A stretch of 64,000 nucleotides of DNA from Sodalis endosymbiont of Henestaris halophilus (GCF_900161835.1 NZ_LT897836.1:1426001-1490000), one strand, 5' to 3'. Positions 23,403 through 34,311 are shown, counted from the stretch's first letter. Notes: a model not told the origin generated them from the letters alone. Made by a program: numbers and translations.

Positions 23403-26357
23403 CGCAGTCAATCTTTTCTGATAAAACACTATTTTATAATAGTGAATGCTAAGTTATGATTTTAGTAGAATAACCTATTCTATCAATAAATATATTATGA
23501 TAGTTTTTCTAAACTATTTATTACATAGTGAATTATGACATTTTAAATATTATTCTTATATAATACTGTAATTACTAAAATATAAATCAGAGTTAAAAAC
23601 TTTACTAAATTTTTTACTTTTTTATTGTAATGCCGAAAGCATTAAAATAATTGCCAATAAATTTGAATGAGGAATATTATTCCCTGTTATCCTGTAACGG
23701 TGATACAATCTTTGATTACATAAAGCGACGGATAAAAATATTTATGTCCGTTTATTATATCCTAATAAAATATTTTTTATTGGTTTCGATAAATTATTTA
23801 TGTTTTTATTTTACCAAACTAAAGTGTCGATAATGACAAATAAATAATACTTTGTCTAGCGTATAGTATAAATAGTTATATGATGATTTAAACTCTATAT
23901 CTCACTGAGATAGATATTAATTTTATTAAAAAGGAAAAAACATCTATCCTGGTATTAGTTAAACATCATTTTTTAAACACATTCAACGCGCGGTGCGTAA
24001 CTTTACAAAATATAAATACGTTTAAGATAAATAAGATCAATATTAATATATATCAACATAAGTAATATACTATGTATCATCATCTTCGAATATAATGAGT
24101 TAGGATGTAAAAATCATGTGGTTACCAACGAACACTAAAATATAACTTCATAAAATAATACTCGTGATTTTATTAAATATTTATAGCTAACACAATAATA
24201 TTTTACTTTCTGACAACTAGATAATTAATATAAAATTTTAACAAGAAGTTAAGAACTAATAATAAATTAAAATAAATTCTACAAACACCACACGCTAAAA
24301 ATTATCTTATGAGATTTATCGGAAAATTAATAATAAATAATCTCAGTAATAATCTACTTATAAATTTTTTGGGGAACAAAATTATACTATGAACATCAAT
24401 AAACTGATTTTGGCAATTGGTTATTTATTTTAATTGTAATAATAACAACATGAAATAAGTCTTTGAGTATGTAATTACTAATTAAATGATCATTCCGTAA
24501 AAGATACTATTATTAATCTATAAATTAGTTAATACTTAGTAAAAACTTAGAAATACGGTATAATATTGCTCTCAGTTTTTCTTGATATCTCACGATCGTT
24601 ATTAATACGAGTATTTTATCATATTTTGCTGATAATACTGCTTTCTCTCTAATAACCGATATAAATATAGATATTATTGCAGGTAATAAGTACTCTAGAC
24701 AATGTTGCTATCAACTACACAATTAATTTTTATGTTTAAATGATCGCGGCAATTTAAACGCTAGCAAAGTTGCTTAAGTGGCTAATTGTATTGTTAACTA
24801 AAGCAACTATCGGAATTTATTTTGGTCTATAAGATAGAGTGCCGGATAAAATCTTATTTATAAAAATGCATGAGTAAATATTACTCAAAACAATAGCATA
24901 AATGTGACAACACGCGGTAACACTTATAGGCTGATTCCGTTGATAAGCAAGGACTCACTGATAGATTTGATCGACATTAGCTCTATACAATCCCCCTATA
25001 CTATAGCCATACCATAAAAAATAGGCATTTTAACTCTAATTATGAAAATAATTATCTTTTCGTAGTAATCGACATCGATAATAATCGAGTAGTTTAACAT
25101 ATTGATACTCTTTTAATTAACATGCATTTGTTGACCATATCTCCAGAGATGAGAAAACCCATTCACAGAAAATAAAAAAATTAAGATTTTATCTTAATGA
25201 CAAATATTATCAACTCACTTAGATTGATATTAGATATGATCGCAATGCCGAGATTAATCAGCTATATCGCTACCATTAACTGTCATCCTTATTAAGTGTC
25301 CTCGGCTAACTAACTGTCAGACAAGCTATGTATTGTCGATAGTAAAAACTTTTAGTTTTTTTTGGCACATTTTCTTTAGGAATACTATCACAACGCGCAG
25401 GTTATTTATTTTAATTATTATAATTTAAATATTAGCGGTAATAAGCGACGGATCCCATGGGCATGATCTATTTAAAACTGTTACACAAGTCATTGCCTAA
25501 CCGAAGTTAGGCGAGTAGTGCAAGACACACTTGTCATTTTACCCGAGATATGCGTATAGGGACAATAGTTAAAATCCCCAAGAAATTTTCTACCTAAAAA
25601 GATAGATTGTGTGGTAGCACCCGTAAAGATCTCTTGGATACTTTGACGTCAGATAAAAGTAACTGATAAAATGGTAAAGGTTTATGCACCTGATCTTTGG
25701 TGAGAAGTTTTTAACAGATCCTGATATTAACATGTACCATAATTCAAAAAAGAGAAATACCCAACACCGGCAATATATTAGATTACTCAATAAATTAATG
25801 TTATCGGTATCATATTTACCAATTATTCTAACTTACTTTAAGGCTTCATCATTTAAAATGATAAAAGAAACAGCTAACCAGGAAAACTCTTGATAAGATC
25901 TAGGTTACAGGGTAAAACGCCCTTGACATATTTTCCTAATAAACTGGTACTCTAATAGTATAAAAACAATTGTTCGGTTTATGCAAATAATCAAAGTTGA
26001 TAGCACCTATAGTGCTAATATATAAAGCGCAGATGAAGTTAACGCAAACGCTTTTCAGAAACTGATAGTTAAACACTCTACAAATACGACTTAATATCAA
26101 AACGATTTTCTTATTATCTCACTTGCCGTATTAATACGGGATTAATTCTTAATTGCTAGACTAGGAAATTATTGCAAGTGACAACTCTACGATAAACTTG
26201 GCTATGACAGCTCAGCGTGAACCGCAAGTTATCAAGTAGGGACAGAAAATGACTTAAGTGTTTCACACTGTACTTGACATTTTGCTTTTACCTTAAACCC
26301 CTCTGGGCAAAACACTAAAGATTACTAGGGAGATATGTTTTTTGCGCGTTTCACCGC

Positions 26358-26409
26358 ACTGGAAAGTACGTTGATACCGCGACTACGAAATTAAAAATTA
26401 CTTTCCAGT
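26358..26409 (+). repeat. 11-bp inverted repeat followed by U-tract
   Basis: ACTGGAAAGTA (26358-26368) pairs perfectly with 26399-26409 across a 30-base spacer. The right arm is followed by CGTTTTTTATT, so the arrangement resembles a terminator with a long loop. No gene remains upstream. Confidence 0.5.
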
Positions 26410-26507
26410 CGTTTTTTATTGGTATCTGCCTTGCCCTTACGAGCCTGTAAACATAGGAAGATATATGTGTCTTGACTGCTGAATGTAAGAAGTAAACTCG
26501 AAAAGTA

Positions 26508-26528
26508 TCCCCCCAGAGATCGGGGGGA
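26508..26528 (+). terminator. possible orphan terminator hairpin
   Basis: TCCCCCC (26508-26514) pairs with GGGGGGA (26522-26528) around AGAGATC. Six G-C pairs make it the most stable hairpin in this region. On the plus strand it is followed by ATTTAT, a weak U-tract. It lies about 150 bases before tRNA-Leu and may be the relic end of a lost gene. Confidence 0.4.
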
Positions 26529-26643
26529 ATTTATGCTAATGTTAGACAACAGGTACTATAACGCACTATAAAACTATTTTATAGCAATTAAACAACTGAA
26601 AAAGACGGAAGAAATCATATTGCGTCATAATCTATTAATGGTA

Positions 26644-26672
26644 TTATACGTTTTGGTATTACTGTATATAAT
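26644..26672 (+). promoter_or_regulatory. candidate promoter of tRNA-Leu(CAA)
   Basis: A perfect -10 box TATAAT lies at 26667-26672, ending 9 bases before the tRNA, which would give a leader of only a few bases. The hexamer 17 bases upstream (TTATAC, 26644-26649) is a poor -35. Supported mainly by the -10 and its position. Confidence 0.45.
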
Positions 26673-26681
26673 TATTTCAGT

Positions 26682-26763
26682 GCCGAAGTGGCGAAATCGG
26701 TAGACGCAGTTGATTCAAAATCAACCGCCTTCGGGTGTGCCGGTTCGAATCCGGCCTTCGGCA
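26682..26763 (+). tRNA. leuX: tRNA-Leu, anticodon CAA
   Basis: The 82-base gene folds as a type II tRNA with a long variable arm. The acceptor stem GCCGAAG/CTTCGGC is perfect, the anticodon stem GTTGA/TCAAC encloses TTCAAAA (anticodon CAA, reading UUG), and the T arm is CCGGTTCGAATCCGG. It is nearly identical to E. coli leuX except in the variable arm. In E. coli leuX lies a short distance beyond lptG, so position agrees. The 3' CCA is not encoded: TTA follows the discriminator A, so CCA must be added by tRNA nucleotidyltransferase. Confidence 0.97.
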
Positions 26764-29193
26764 TTACTAAAAGTAAATTAACATCTCTTGCTCAACACTT
26801 AATCAATTTAATTTGATTAATATTAACTTACTTTCTTGCGTGTACTTGAGATTACATTTCAATTTGATAACATGGCGAGGATACTTATTATTACAAGAAT
26901 TATATGAATATTTGCGCATCTCAACTTAACGCATAAGCTTATAAGCTTACTTATAAACAACGCAGTTATGCTATAAGTACCTTCCCTAACGGTTACAACC
27001 CTTAGCAAAGAGATTATATTCTTTGACAGAAAAAAGTGTTAAAGTTGTATAAATACCCCCCTAATTTTCTCTATCTTATGCTAAAGTGGCAGTGAAACAA
27101 AACTCATAACCAGTTATAATGTATATAATTAATTAAAAAATAAAAACTACCAAAGTAAGGCATTAATTAGGAAGCGATCATTGCGTTAGCAATTAAGAAA
27201 TAGTCAACACACCCATGGTGCTCGTATGTTAAATAGTCTGATAAAAAATCTATTATCTTTAAAGATATTTAATACCTGAGCGTTTGTATTTGTAGTGAAA
27301 ACTTATAGACTCGTGTCTATTACTCTCGCATCAACTGTTTAACTAACAGTTCATAGTAACCTTGCTATAAGTTACTACCAATGCGGTTCTTTATGGTTTT
27401 GTAGGAGTTTATTTTCTATTTTAAGGAAAATTAAAAATAAACATTCATGGCTAATGGATAGCAGCTTATTATTTTAGCTTTTCAAATATATATTTGCAGT
27501 AAATTATAACTCATTAAGTAACCTACAAAATAATTGAAAGGTAGCATTAAATTTTAATTTGAGTGGCTATTGGTAGCGTATGACTACAAGTCTAGATTAG
27601 TTGTAAAGTTTTTAGCTATTATTGTGCCATACTTATTAAATATTCAATATCTTAATGCGACAACTGCAATTCGTATTATTTTACAATATATTATGTATTA
27701 AAAATAAGAGATGTTAACTTTAACATATTATTATATTTTCTGGCATTTACTTTATGATTAAAGAGCATGTATTGCTATATGCAATGAAGATTTGTTGTTA
27801 TTTAACTATTATCTATCTTATTACGATAAACAGATATTCAATATTTCTGCTGTTAAATATCATTAACATCCTCAGCAAAATACATGATAAAATATAATTT
27901 TTTACTTATTTTATAAATATTTATACTTAATATCTATAAATCTTTGTCAAAAACTTTAATTTCTTTAAATAATATTAAATGCAAATAAATCATAAATAGC
28001 TAACGAAATATCGATATACAACTTAAGGTTTAAATATTTATACAAATAAATAAGTTATCAATACTAACAAATTGTTTTAAGTTATTAAAATATTGCAGCA
28101 AATGCAATGTTTTATCTTCTCGTAACTATACTTATTAATATAAGTATAGTTAATTTTTAATTCAAAACAATCACTATAAATATAGTTACATATCTAACAA
28201 TATATTATTAATGTTTTATTAACATTATAATAATTACAAGGGCAATAACTTTACTAAATAACCTTTATTTTTATTAAGGTTATTACCTTACAATGATCAT
28301 ATTCAATACTATCCTTGCTTTGATCGTACGTGCTCTATAGCACGCTTTAAGTATCTTTAATATATTTATTATTTTTATATTTATTTAAGATTTGTTAGCT
28401 TTCTAGCATCTTCTTATTAATCTAATAGTTACATAATGATCCTAACTTTACTAAAGTTAGTACAATACAGAAATACATACAAATAATCTTAGACTAAATA
28501 TCAGTATCTATATTATTAACTCTTTTAATAAACTTATAAAATATACAGTCACAAAAATTACACATCACTTTTAAGCAAAAGTCTGCAACAAAACACATGC
28601 TTAAACAATAGAGTTTCGCATAAATAACGATGACTGTGATGATTACTATTGAAATGATGTGGTAGCTAACTCAGCTAATCACATCCTTTACTGTGGCGGG
28701 ATCGAAAAACGTGGCTTTATGGTTATTTAAAAACATGAAGGATGAGATAAGCAAAAATCATGCAATTATGCATAATAATTGATAGCAAGATCATGTGATC
28801 TTAACAAAGTAGATTAAGCAACAGCGTCATTTTAATTGTTATTTATCATCGTTTGCAGCTCTTGTATACCCTACAATTTGGAATTATTATTCCAAAGTCT
28901 CGGCAGATCAAAAAAATAAACGACCCTACTACTACATTATAAACCTATTGGCTACTTAATATAACAAACTAACACTCTGCCTATTGTTATCAGTCAAAAA
29001 ATTAATAGTATAAGAATACTTGAACAAATTCCTAGTCAAACACAAAGATTAGTATGTGGCAGCAGCGCATTATTTCGCAAAATATTCTGCACTTAACCTT
29101 GTGTCGTAAAATGACATGTCTAAGCAAAATGTGCCACATTTAATTAAAACTTATCAATGTAATAACCACTTAAGTAATTCACGAATAAACTCG
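26764..29193. other. eroded region between the two tRNA genes
   Basis: No protein gene or fossil was recognised. Inverted repeats cluster at 27333-27377 and especially 28123-28461 (described separately). The remainder is very AT-rich with stops in all frames. Confidence 0.6.
28123..28152. repeat. 13-bp perfect inverted repeat, 4-nt loop
   Basis: TAACTATACTTAT (28123-28135) pairs exactly with 28140-28152 around TAAT, and ATTTTTAAT follows, giving a terminator-like form on the plus strand. Three more hairpins follow within 310 bases: AATAACCTT arms (28257-28284), CGTGCT arms (28329-28344) and CTAACTT arms (28443-28461). Confidence 0.6.
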
Positions 29194-29222
29194 TTGACTA
29201 TATTAAACTAATAAGATTTAAT
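29194..29222 (+). promoter_or_regulatory. promoter of tRNA-Phe
   Basis: TTGACT (29194-29199) and TTTAAT (29217-29222) each match the sigma-70 consensus at five of six positions, with the optimal 17-base spacer. The expected start point lies about 4 bases before the tRNA. It is the best promoter seen in the window and sits in otherwise decayed DNA. Confidence 0.7.
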
Positions 29223-29232
29223 ATTGTTTGTT

Positions 29233-29305
29233 GCCCGGATAGCTCAGTTGGTAGAGCAGGGGATTGAAGATCCTCGTGTCCTTGGTTCAATTCCGAGTCC
29301 GGGCA
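29233..29305 (+). tRNA. pheU: tRNA-Phe, anticodon GAA
   Basis: The 73-base gene has a perfect acceptor stem (GCCCGGA/TCCGGGC), a normal D arm, and an anticodon loop TTGAAGA with anticodon GAA. It differs from E. coli tRNA-Phe at a few positions, including 37 (G here, A in E. coli) and the T-loop (TTCAATT). One wobble pair (G-T) lies in the anticodon stem. TCA follows the discriminator A, so the CCA end is not fully encoded and must be added or repaired. The symbol pheU is used for the isoacceptor only; it could equally be called pheV. Confidence 0.97.
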
Positions 29306-31347
29306 TCAACACTTATTTTTTTAAAATGCGCGATCAAAATACTACGATTTGTAGTTTGCATGATTATTTAACTCTCTTACATATTACCTAAAAACCTGTA
29401 TTTTACCATTGCAGATAACTATCTCACAATTAGTAGATACAATTGACTATGTCAACATAATGACGTATAAAATCGATTTTTGTGTTTACAAAACCAATTA
29501 GAATAATGACTTTTATGCTTATTTATTATAAGTTGCCAGCATAAGTCTAGATATAACTCATTCGCATAAAGATACTAATGGATATTTATCCCAGTTGAGC
29601 ACAGCACTGTTGTACGCAGATCAGCAAACGATAATAAAAAATATTTAATGCAATAGTGTTACTATGTATGCGGCGTCATGCTACGAATAGCATATTAAGA
29701 CTATAATATTTTAGTCTTGCAGAGTTAAATTTCCAACGACTAAACGATACCGGGGTGTTTTTTCCTACCTACCTGAGATAGAGCTACTAACCGCCTTTAA
29801 GGTTCTCTTAGAAAGGCTTTGTCTATCGTACGCATAAAAGCGTCGAGACCCAATTCATGATAAAAGAAAAGATCGACGAGGAGGTATGCTGCGAAATAAA
29901 GTGATTTGATCACGGAGCCTGTGTTTTATATCATCTTAAAACAATAAATCAACATACACTATCTATACCTAGTAATAAACTTGTATATAATTAATTAGCA
30001 GATAAAGTACCCTATATACGTTGCACTATAAATAACTAAGGTCAATAACTTATAGGTCTTATCCATTTACTTAAAAAGTATACCGTCAGTGATTTTGATT
30101 GTAGTTAAGGACATAAAGGTGATAAACTTTTGCAGTTTTCTTATCATGATAGCCAAACGTACGTTTTTGAGATTAACCACACCTAAATGAACCGCCGGTA
30201 AGAAAAGGCATGAGGATAGATACCATTATAATTCACCACCAATCAAAATCATCAGAAAAATATTGCTTTTATTGCAAATCAACAGTATGAACTGTGATAC
30301 TGCCAAGACCAGATAACTTGCATGCATCTATTCTTCCATATAATTATTTTCATAATTACTTTACTAACATATTGTTATCTTAACTTGAAATCTTTTTTAT
30401 TAATGAATGCATCATTACAATCTCAGATAAGCTGTAAACCTTATGAACCCAGGTAAAATTAACGATTATTCTCACTTAGAATCTCTAAGATTAGAGATCT
30501 TATCATGAACTTTTATAACGCAATCCTTGGCGCTAAACTGGAAGCATTCTTTAATTTAAAATAGCGTGTTTGTCATTACAAATGACTACCATCAAAGGTA
30601 TATTCATGCTACAAACACAATCATGCCGTTAAACGGTCTACATATTTAGATAAAAGCTACCAGAATATAGCTTGTCATTGTATAAATTTTACCAACTAAA
30701 TAATTACCTTTATAAATTAATAGCTTTATATGCTATATTAAATCTATTAAACTAACCAAAGGTCGTTTGATATAAGTATCATTAATTCTCAGCTAGTGAG
30801 AAGTTATTTTTAAATATAGATTAAATAATAGTGATGGCTAATGTAGTATGCTTTTCGCACGAATTATTCGATACGTAAACCGTAGATTTGATCGTATACC
30901 ATTTCAGTTTTGTTGCAATACAAATTAGCTAAATTTTGCATATTTACGTATTTATGCTGCAAGATAGGTAAAAAAGGATTGGATTCCTTATTCATTAACT
31001 TATTAATATATCGATGAATGCTGCATAGCATGCCAAGGATAGCTATGCAGCATTGCAACTATTTTAAAGAATATATTCTTTGCAGGTTGGTGAACTACAA
31101 AGTACGCCAGTTATGGAAATTGCTCGACCTTTTAATTATACTGTATAAATCCAAATTGTTAGCAACTAGAATGTAATCTCAAGTGCTACTTTATCACAGC
31201 ATATCGCCACAGGTAAAAGGCATAAGTTTATGCGGGGTCGAATGTTATATTTTACCTTCATGTCGGATAAATGCAAACGACAACGTTAGATGTATCTACT
31301 TAATATTAAATATTATTATATAGTGAAATACAAACAGAAACAAATAA
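29306..31347. other. eroded region, expected site of purC and neighbours
   Basis: In E. coli purC follows bamC; no purC fossil could be recognised here. A minus-strand fragment around 29806-29928 reads as about 40 uninterrupted codons with protein-like composition (LVDLFFYHELGLDAFMRTID) but I cannot name it. An open frame at 30864-31058 (minus, 64 codons) is unrecognised and contains a 13-bp inverted repeat. An 18-nt near-palindrome lies at 30481-30498. Confidence 0.55.
31017..31054. repeat. 13-bp perfect inverted repeat, 12-nt loop
   Basis: AATGCTGCATAGC (31017-31029) is exactly complementary to 31042-31054. Unlike most repeats here it is mixed in base composition, so chance is less likely. 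It has no adjacent U-tract on either strand. Confidence 0.6.
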
Positions 31348-31362
31348 CCCGCTTTCGGCGGG
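31348..31362 (-). terminator. Rho-independent terminator behind bamC
   Basis: On the minus strand CCCGC and GCGGG pair around CGAAA and are followed by TTATTTGTTT. Five G-C pairs and a U-rich tail fit an intrinsic terminator. It lies about 350 bases past the truncated bamC frame on the same strand as dapA-bamC, so it could still end that transcript. Confidence 0.55.
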
Positions 31363-31707
31363 AAGTTGCAAGATCATCTTAGTATTCTTGTCCTAAGCAA
31401 ATACAACAAGCTGGCATGATTATTAATTAAGCTGATATAGTTCTATTCACGACGCCGTTCAGCATCTCGAAGATATAAAGCTGTACTCAAATAGAGTTAA
31501 TGATTAACTTATCCCGCTACTGCAGATCAAGGACGAAGTCTGTTAGCTTTAAGCTAACAAGTATTATCTAATAACGGCCGCTGTGTTGTTAATTGTTATC
31601 AACACATATTAAAAAGATTTAACTAGTCCTGTTGAGGATATGACGACAGACTTTATTTTAAGCACTACTATCATACTTGCAACTAAAGATCGCGACTTTG
31701 CACATCT

Positions 31708-32040
31708 TTATTTCAATTGAATAAAGGCTCTATTGTTAGAACATTGCGGGTAAGCATCATTTTGCAACTCTAGAGTTTTAGTGGGAGGAAAGATGTCCAT
31801 ACCATTATTCACAGCTTTGTTGCACGGAAAAGAAGAAATGTCATAGTCACTATTGTGCAATGGAAGAATAATCCCAGTGGGAATAGTAAGTGCGTGAAGA
31901 GATGGCGCAGTCAGGTATTTCTCTTCATTTTCATGTGGCTGACGTTTATTGTGCGAATAGTTAGCACAAGCCTCTAACAATAAAATAAGCGAGATGCCTA
32001 CCACTTTGAATATCAGTAACTGTTGCATTAGATAAGCCAT
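31708..32040 (-). pseudogene. bamC: truncated outer-membrane assembly lipoprotein BamC
   Basis: BamC is a lipoprotein of the BAM complex that inserts beta-barrel proteins into the outer membrane. Only about 110 of the usual 344 residues are open. The start MAYLMQQLLIFKVVGISLILLLEAC keeps a signal peptide and a lipobox-like LLEAC (E. coli LLAAC), and ILPLHNSDYD, MDIFPPTKTLEL and NNRAFIQ align with E. coli residues up to about 115. The frame then stops, and no further BamC was legible downstream. It begins 16 bases after dapA, the ancestral dapA-bamC order. A short lipoprotein could still be made, but both helix-grip domains are missing, so I call it a pseudogene. Confidence 0.8.
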
Positions 32041-32056
32041 AAAATTTCATTAAGGG

Positions 32057-32935
32057 TTACAACAAACATGCATCCGTTAAAGCCTGTCTCACTACGCAAA
32101 TTCCTGCCTCGGTCAGGGACGTCATAGGCAGTCGCAAAGTATCGGTCATTATTAATCCCAATGCCTTACAAGCCCATTTAACTGGTATAGGGTTAGATTC
32201 AATAAATAATGTTTTATGCAGAGGCATCAAGCGCTTATTAAAACGTCGCGCATCAACATAATTGCCAGCTGCTGCCAGAACGCAAAGTTGTGCCATTTCC
32301 TTCGCAGCTACGTTAGCAGTTACGGAAATCACTCCTTTGCCGCCGAGTTGCATGAAGTCTAATGCACTGGCATCATCGCCACTTAGAAGTAGGAAGTCAG
32401 CATTAACTAACTCTTGGATTTGGCTGACACGGCTTAAGTTACCCGTAGCTTCTTTAATTCCGATAATATTTTTGATCTCTGCCAAACGAGCTACGGTCGA
32501 CGGCAAAATATCGCATCCGGTCCGCGTCGGGACATTGTAAAGGATCTGCGGCAAATCGCTGCTTGCAGCTATGGCCTTAAAGTGTTGGTACAAACCTTCC
32601 TGGCTAGGACGATTATAGTATGGCGTGACGCTAAGACATCCCACAACGCCACTATCGTTGAAGCGTCGAGTTAACGAAACGGCCTCTGCAGTAGAATTCG
32701 TACCAGTGCCAACGATGACGGGAACGCGCCCGTTGCTGAACTCAAGGGTCCACTTTACCATATCACCATACTCTTCGTGGGTTAAGGTAGACGTTTCGCC
32801 GGTTGTTCCCATAATTAAAATTGCTGAAGTACCGCTATCAGAATGATAATTAATTAATTTTTTTAAACTAATACGATCGATAGCGCCTATTTCGTCCATC
32901 GGAGTAACTAGTGCTACTATACTTCCAGTAAACAT
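32057..32935 (-). CDS. dapA: 4-hydroxy-tetrahydrodipicolinate synthase
   Basis: DapA condenses pyruvate with aspartate semialdehyde, the committed step toward diaminopimelate (peptidoglycan) and lysine. From the ATG at 32935 the product is 292 residues, exactly the E. coli length. Active-site residues are all in register: Thr44-Thr45 (GTTGE), Tyr107, Tyr133, Arg138 (YNVPTRTG) and the Schiff-base Lys161 (GIKEATG). An ATG two codons upstream (32941) is too close to the GGAG ribosome-binding site; the second ATG has 8-base spacing. bamC follows 16 bases downstream. A candidate promoter with a 5' hairpin precedes it. Confidence 0.97.
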   Translation of the reverse strand: MFTGSIVALVTPMDEIGAIDRISLKKLINYHSDSGTSAILIMGTTGETSTLTHEEYGDMVKWTLEFSNGRVPVIVGTGTNSTAEAVSLTRRFNDSGVVGCLSVTPYYNRPSQEGLYQHFKAIAASSDLPQILYNVPTRTGCDILPSTVARLAEIKNIIGIKEATGNLSRVSQIQELVNADFLLLSGDDASALDFMQLGGKGVISVTANVAAKEMAQLCVLAAAGNYVDARRFNKRLMPLHKTLFIESNPIPVKWACKALGLIMTDTLRLPMTSLTEAGICVVRQALTDACLL

Positions 32936-32968
32936 AAACATTTCTCCACAAGCAGTCTTATTTATAAC

Positions 32969-33008
32969 ACTGCTTGTATATAATACTTTTTTATTAACTT
33001 AAAAGCAA
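32969..33008 (-). promoter_or_regulatory. dapA promoter and 5' leader hairpin
   Basis: On the minus strand TTGCTT (33008-33003) and TATTAT (32985-32980) are spaced by 17 bases. The expected start point falls at the head of a 9-bp inverted repeat: ACAAGCAGT (32977-32969) pairs with ACTGCTTGT (32956-32948). The second arm ends directly before the GGAG ribosome-binding site of dapA. The hairpin could protect the 5' end or influence initiation. Confidence 0.45.
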
Positions 33009-33799
33009 ACTAATATAAAGCCAGGTAGTCCTTAATACATATTGTTTAGAGTTGCATGTAAGTCATACTCTAAAAAACAGAAAGCAGCATTTTCCACAAT
33101 GACAGCAAATATTATTTAGTTATCATCAAACTGGACATAAGCTAGTACAGCTTTGTCGACATTATTATTTGTCACGTCAACTCTTGCGTATAACCATGTG
33201 ATCTTATTAAAATAACTACTTTGACAGACTGGAGGAAGTAGTGTATCTCTATTTATTATACTCACTAATAGGTGAGACGCTATTGCACAGATTACATACT
33301 ACTTTGCTGCTAAAATAGTCAGAAATACAATTTTTGATTATCATGAAGTTCATTAGAGCTTAAAAAAAACCTGCAACACACATACTCGACCAGGGTGTAA
33401 TTTAACGGTGGGAGAGTAAAACATCCTTTTATATTAATCGAACGCTATAACAATTATGTTGTTGTAGCAGCTAGACAACATTGGTAAGGTTATCGTTTAG
33501 AGATGCGTGTGTACGGATTAGTAGAAATTTAAGCCTTGGTTATTGAAATAATGTCATCAACTATACGAAACTTGTAAGCACAAGGCAATATGATAATTAT
33601 CAATATATACACAACATCAGAAAAAAGATAGAATATTACAATTATGCTAATCGAAAATGGTGATATAGTACCGTAATTTAATTTACTAAATAAGGATTGT
33701 AATCAATCAGTTATTACTGACTTTTAGTGACAACAAACATTAATTAACTTTATTTTATCTCAAAAGGTTGACACCATGTTGTACCATACAAGTGTACAA
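33009..33799. other. eroded region between dapA and uraA remnant
   Basis: E. coli has gcvR, bcp, perM, bepA, arsC and hda between these genes. None could be recognised here, so either large deletions occurred or they are beyond recognition. Stops are dense in all frames. Confidence 0.5.
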
Positions 33800-34253
33800 T
33801 TACACCAAAATATGTAGAAACTTAATGGATAGGATAGAAGTACTAAAAGTAGTACTAAGAAAACGAAGAAGTTATCTGGATTATAAAAAAGGAATAGGAA
33901 TTTATATCGATCTAGTTTCTTTTTACCCCTTGCGATAAGGTAAATAAGAAGAATCATGCAACGCAATCTATACCTATCCTAATACCGCTCATAGCAGAGC
34001 GATACTAAAAGTATCATCGTGGTAATAAAATTTAAAGCCAAAACCAAAATAAACGGGTATCCTACTTTTCGTAAAAAAACAAAAAAAGTTACAGCAAACT
34101 TTTAATACCGTTAAAACAAAAGGTTGACCTTGTTTGATTTAGAATCAAATAAACACCCAACTCCTGACGTTACATATGAGTAACAGATGTTGCATTATTA
34201 ACAGGATAGTTTTAAACAGTGGATAAGGTTTGATACCTTGATGGTGCGGTAAT
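33800..34253 (-). pseudogene. uraA: fossil of uracil permease UraA (N-terminal part)
   Basis: UraA imports uracil with protons and is normally co-transcribed with upp. Just downstream of upp on the same strand, fragments in different frames align in order with UraA: a start region ITAPSRYQ (start codon now ATT at 34253), PLFKTILLIMQHLLLICN against PLLQTIPLSLQHLF, SRIPVYFGFGFKF against GKIPAYLGSSFAF, and RCMILLIYLIARGKKKLDRYKFLF against the segment before the next helix. In-frame stops and at least two frame changes separate them. The remainder of the gene is not legible. The identity rests on ordered partial matches plus position and is good but not certain; the lower boundary is approximate. 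Confidence 0.7.
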
Positions 34254-34311
34254 TGATATAGATTTTCCTCAAACTGCACAGTTAAAAACCTACTTATTTG
34301 CCAATTTAAGA

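Larger units (their letters stand above)
23403..26643. other. eroded AT-rich region between lptG and tRNA-Leu
   Basis: No gene is recognisable. A 7-bp hairpin (CACTATT/AATAGTG, 23428-23445) follows lptG but lacks a plus-strand U-tract. Small open frames at 23651 and on both strands near 25590-25893 have no protein signature. Structured bits include a 14-nt palindrome at 26126-26139, an 11-bp inverted repeat at 26358-26409 and a GC-rich hairpin at 26508-26528. In E. coli this interval would hold the idn genes and yjgB. Confidence 0.6.

Noticed and set aside
23428-23445. 7-bp hairpin after lptG as a terminator
   Set aside because: No U-tract follows on the plus strand; the T-rich side lies on the minus strand where no gene precedes it.
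25590-25893. Overlapping frames of 66 and 69 codons on opposite strands
   Set aside because: Neither shows homology, a start signal or a neighbour to suggest function; mutual antisense frames of this size occur by chance.
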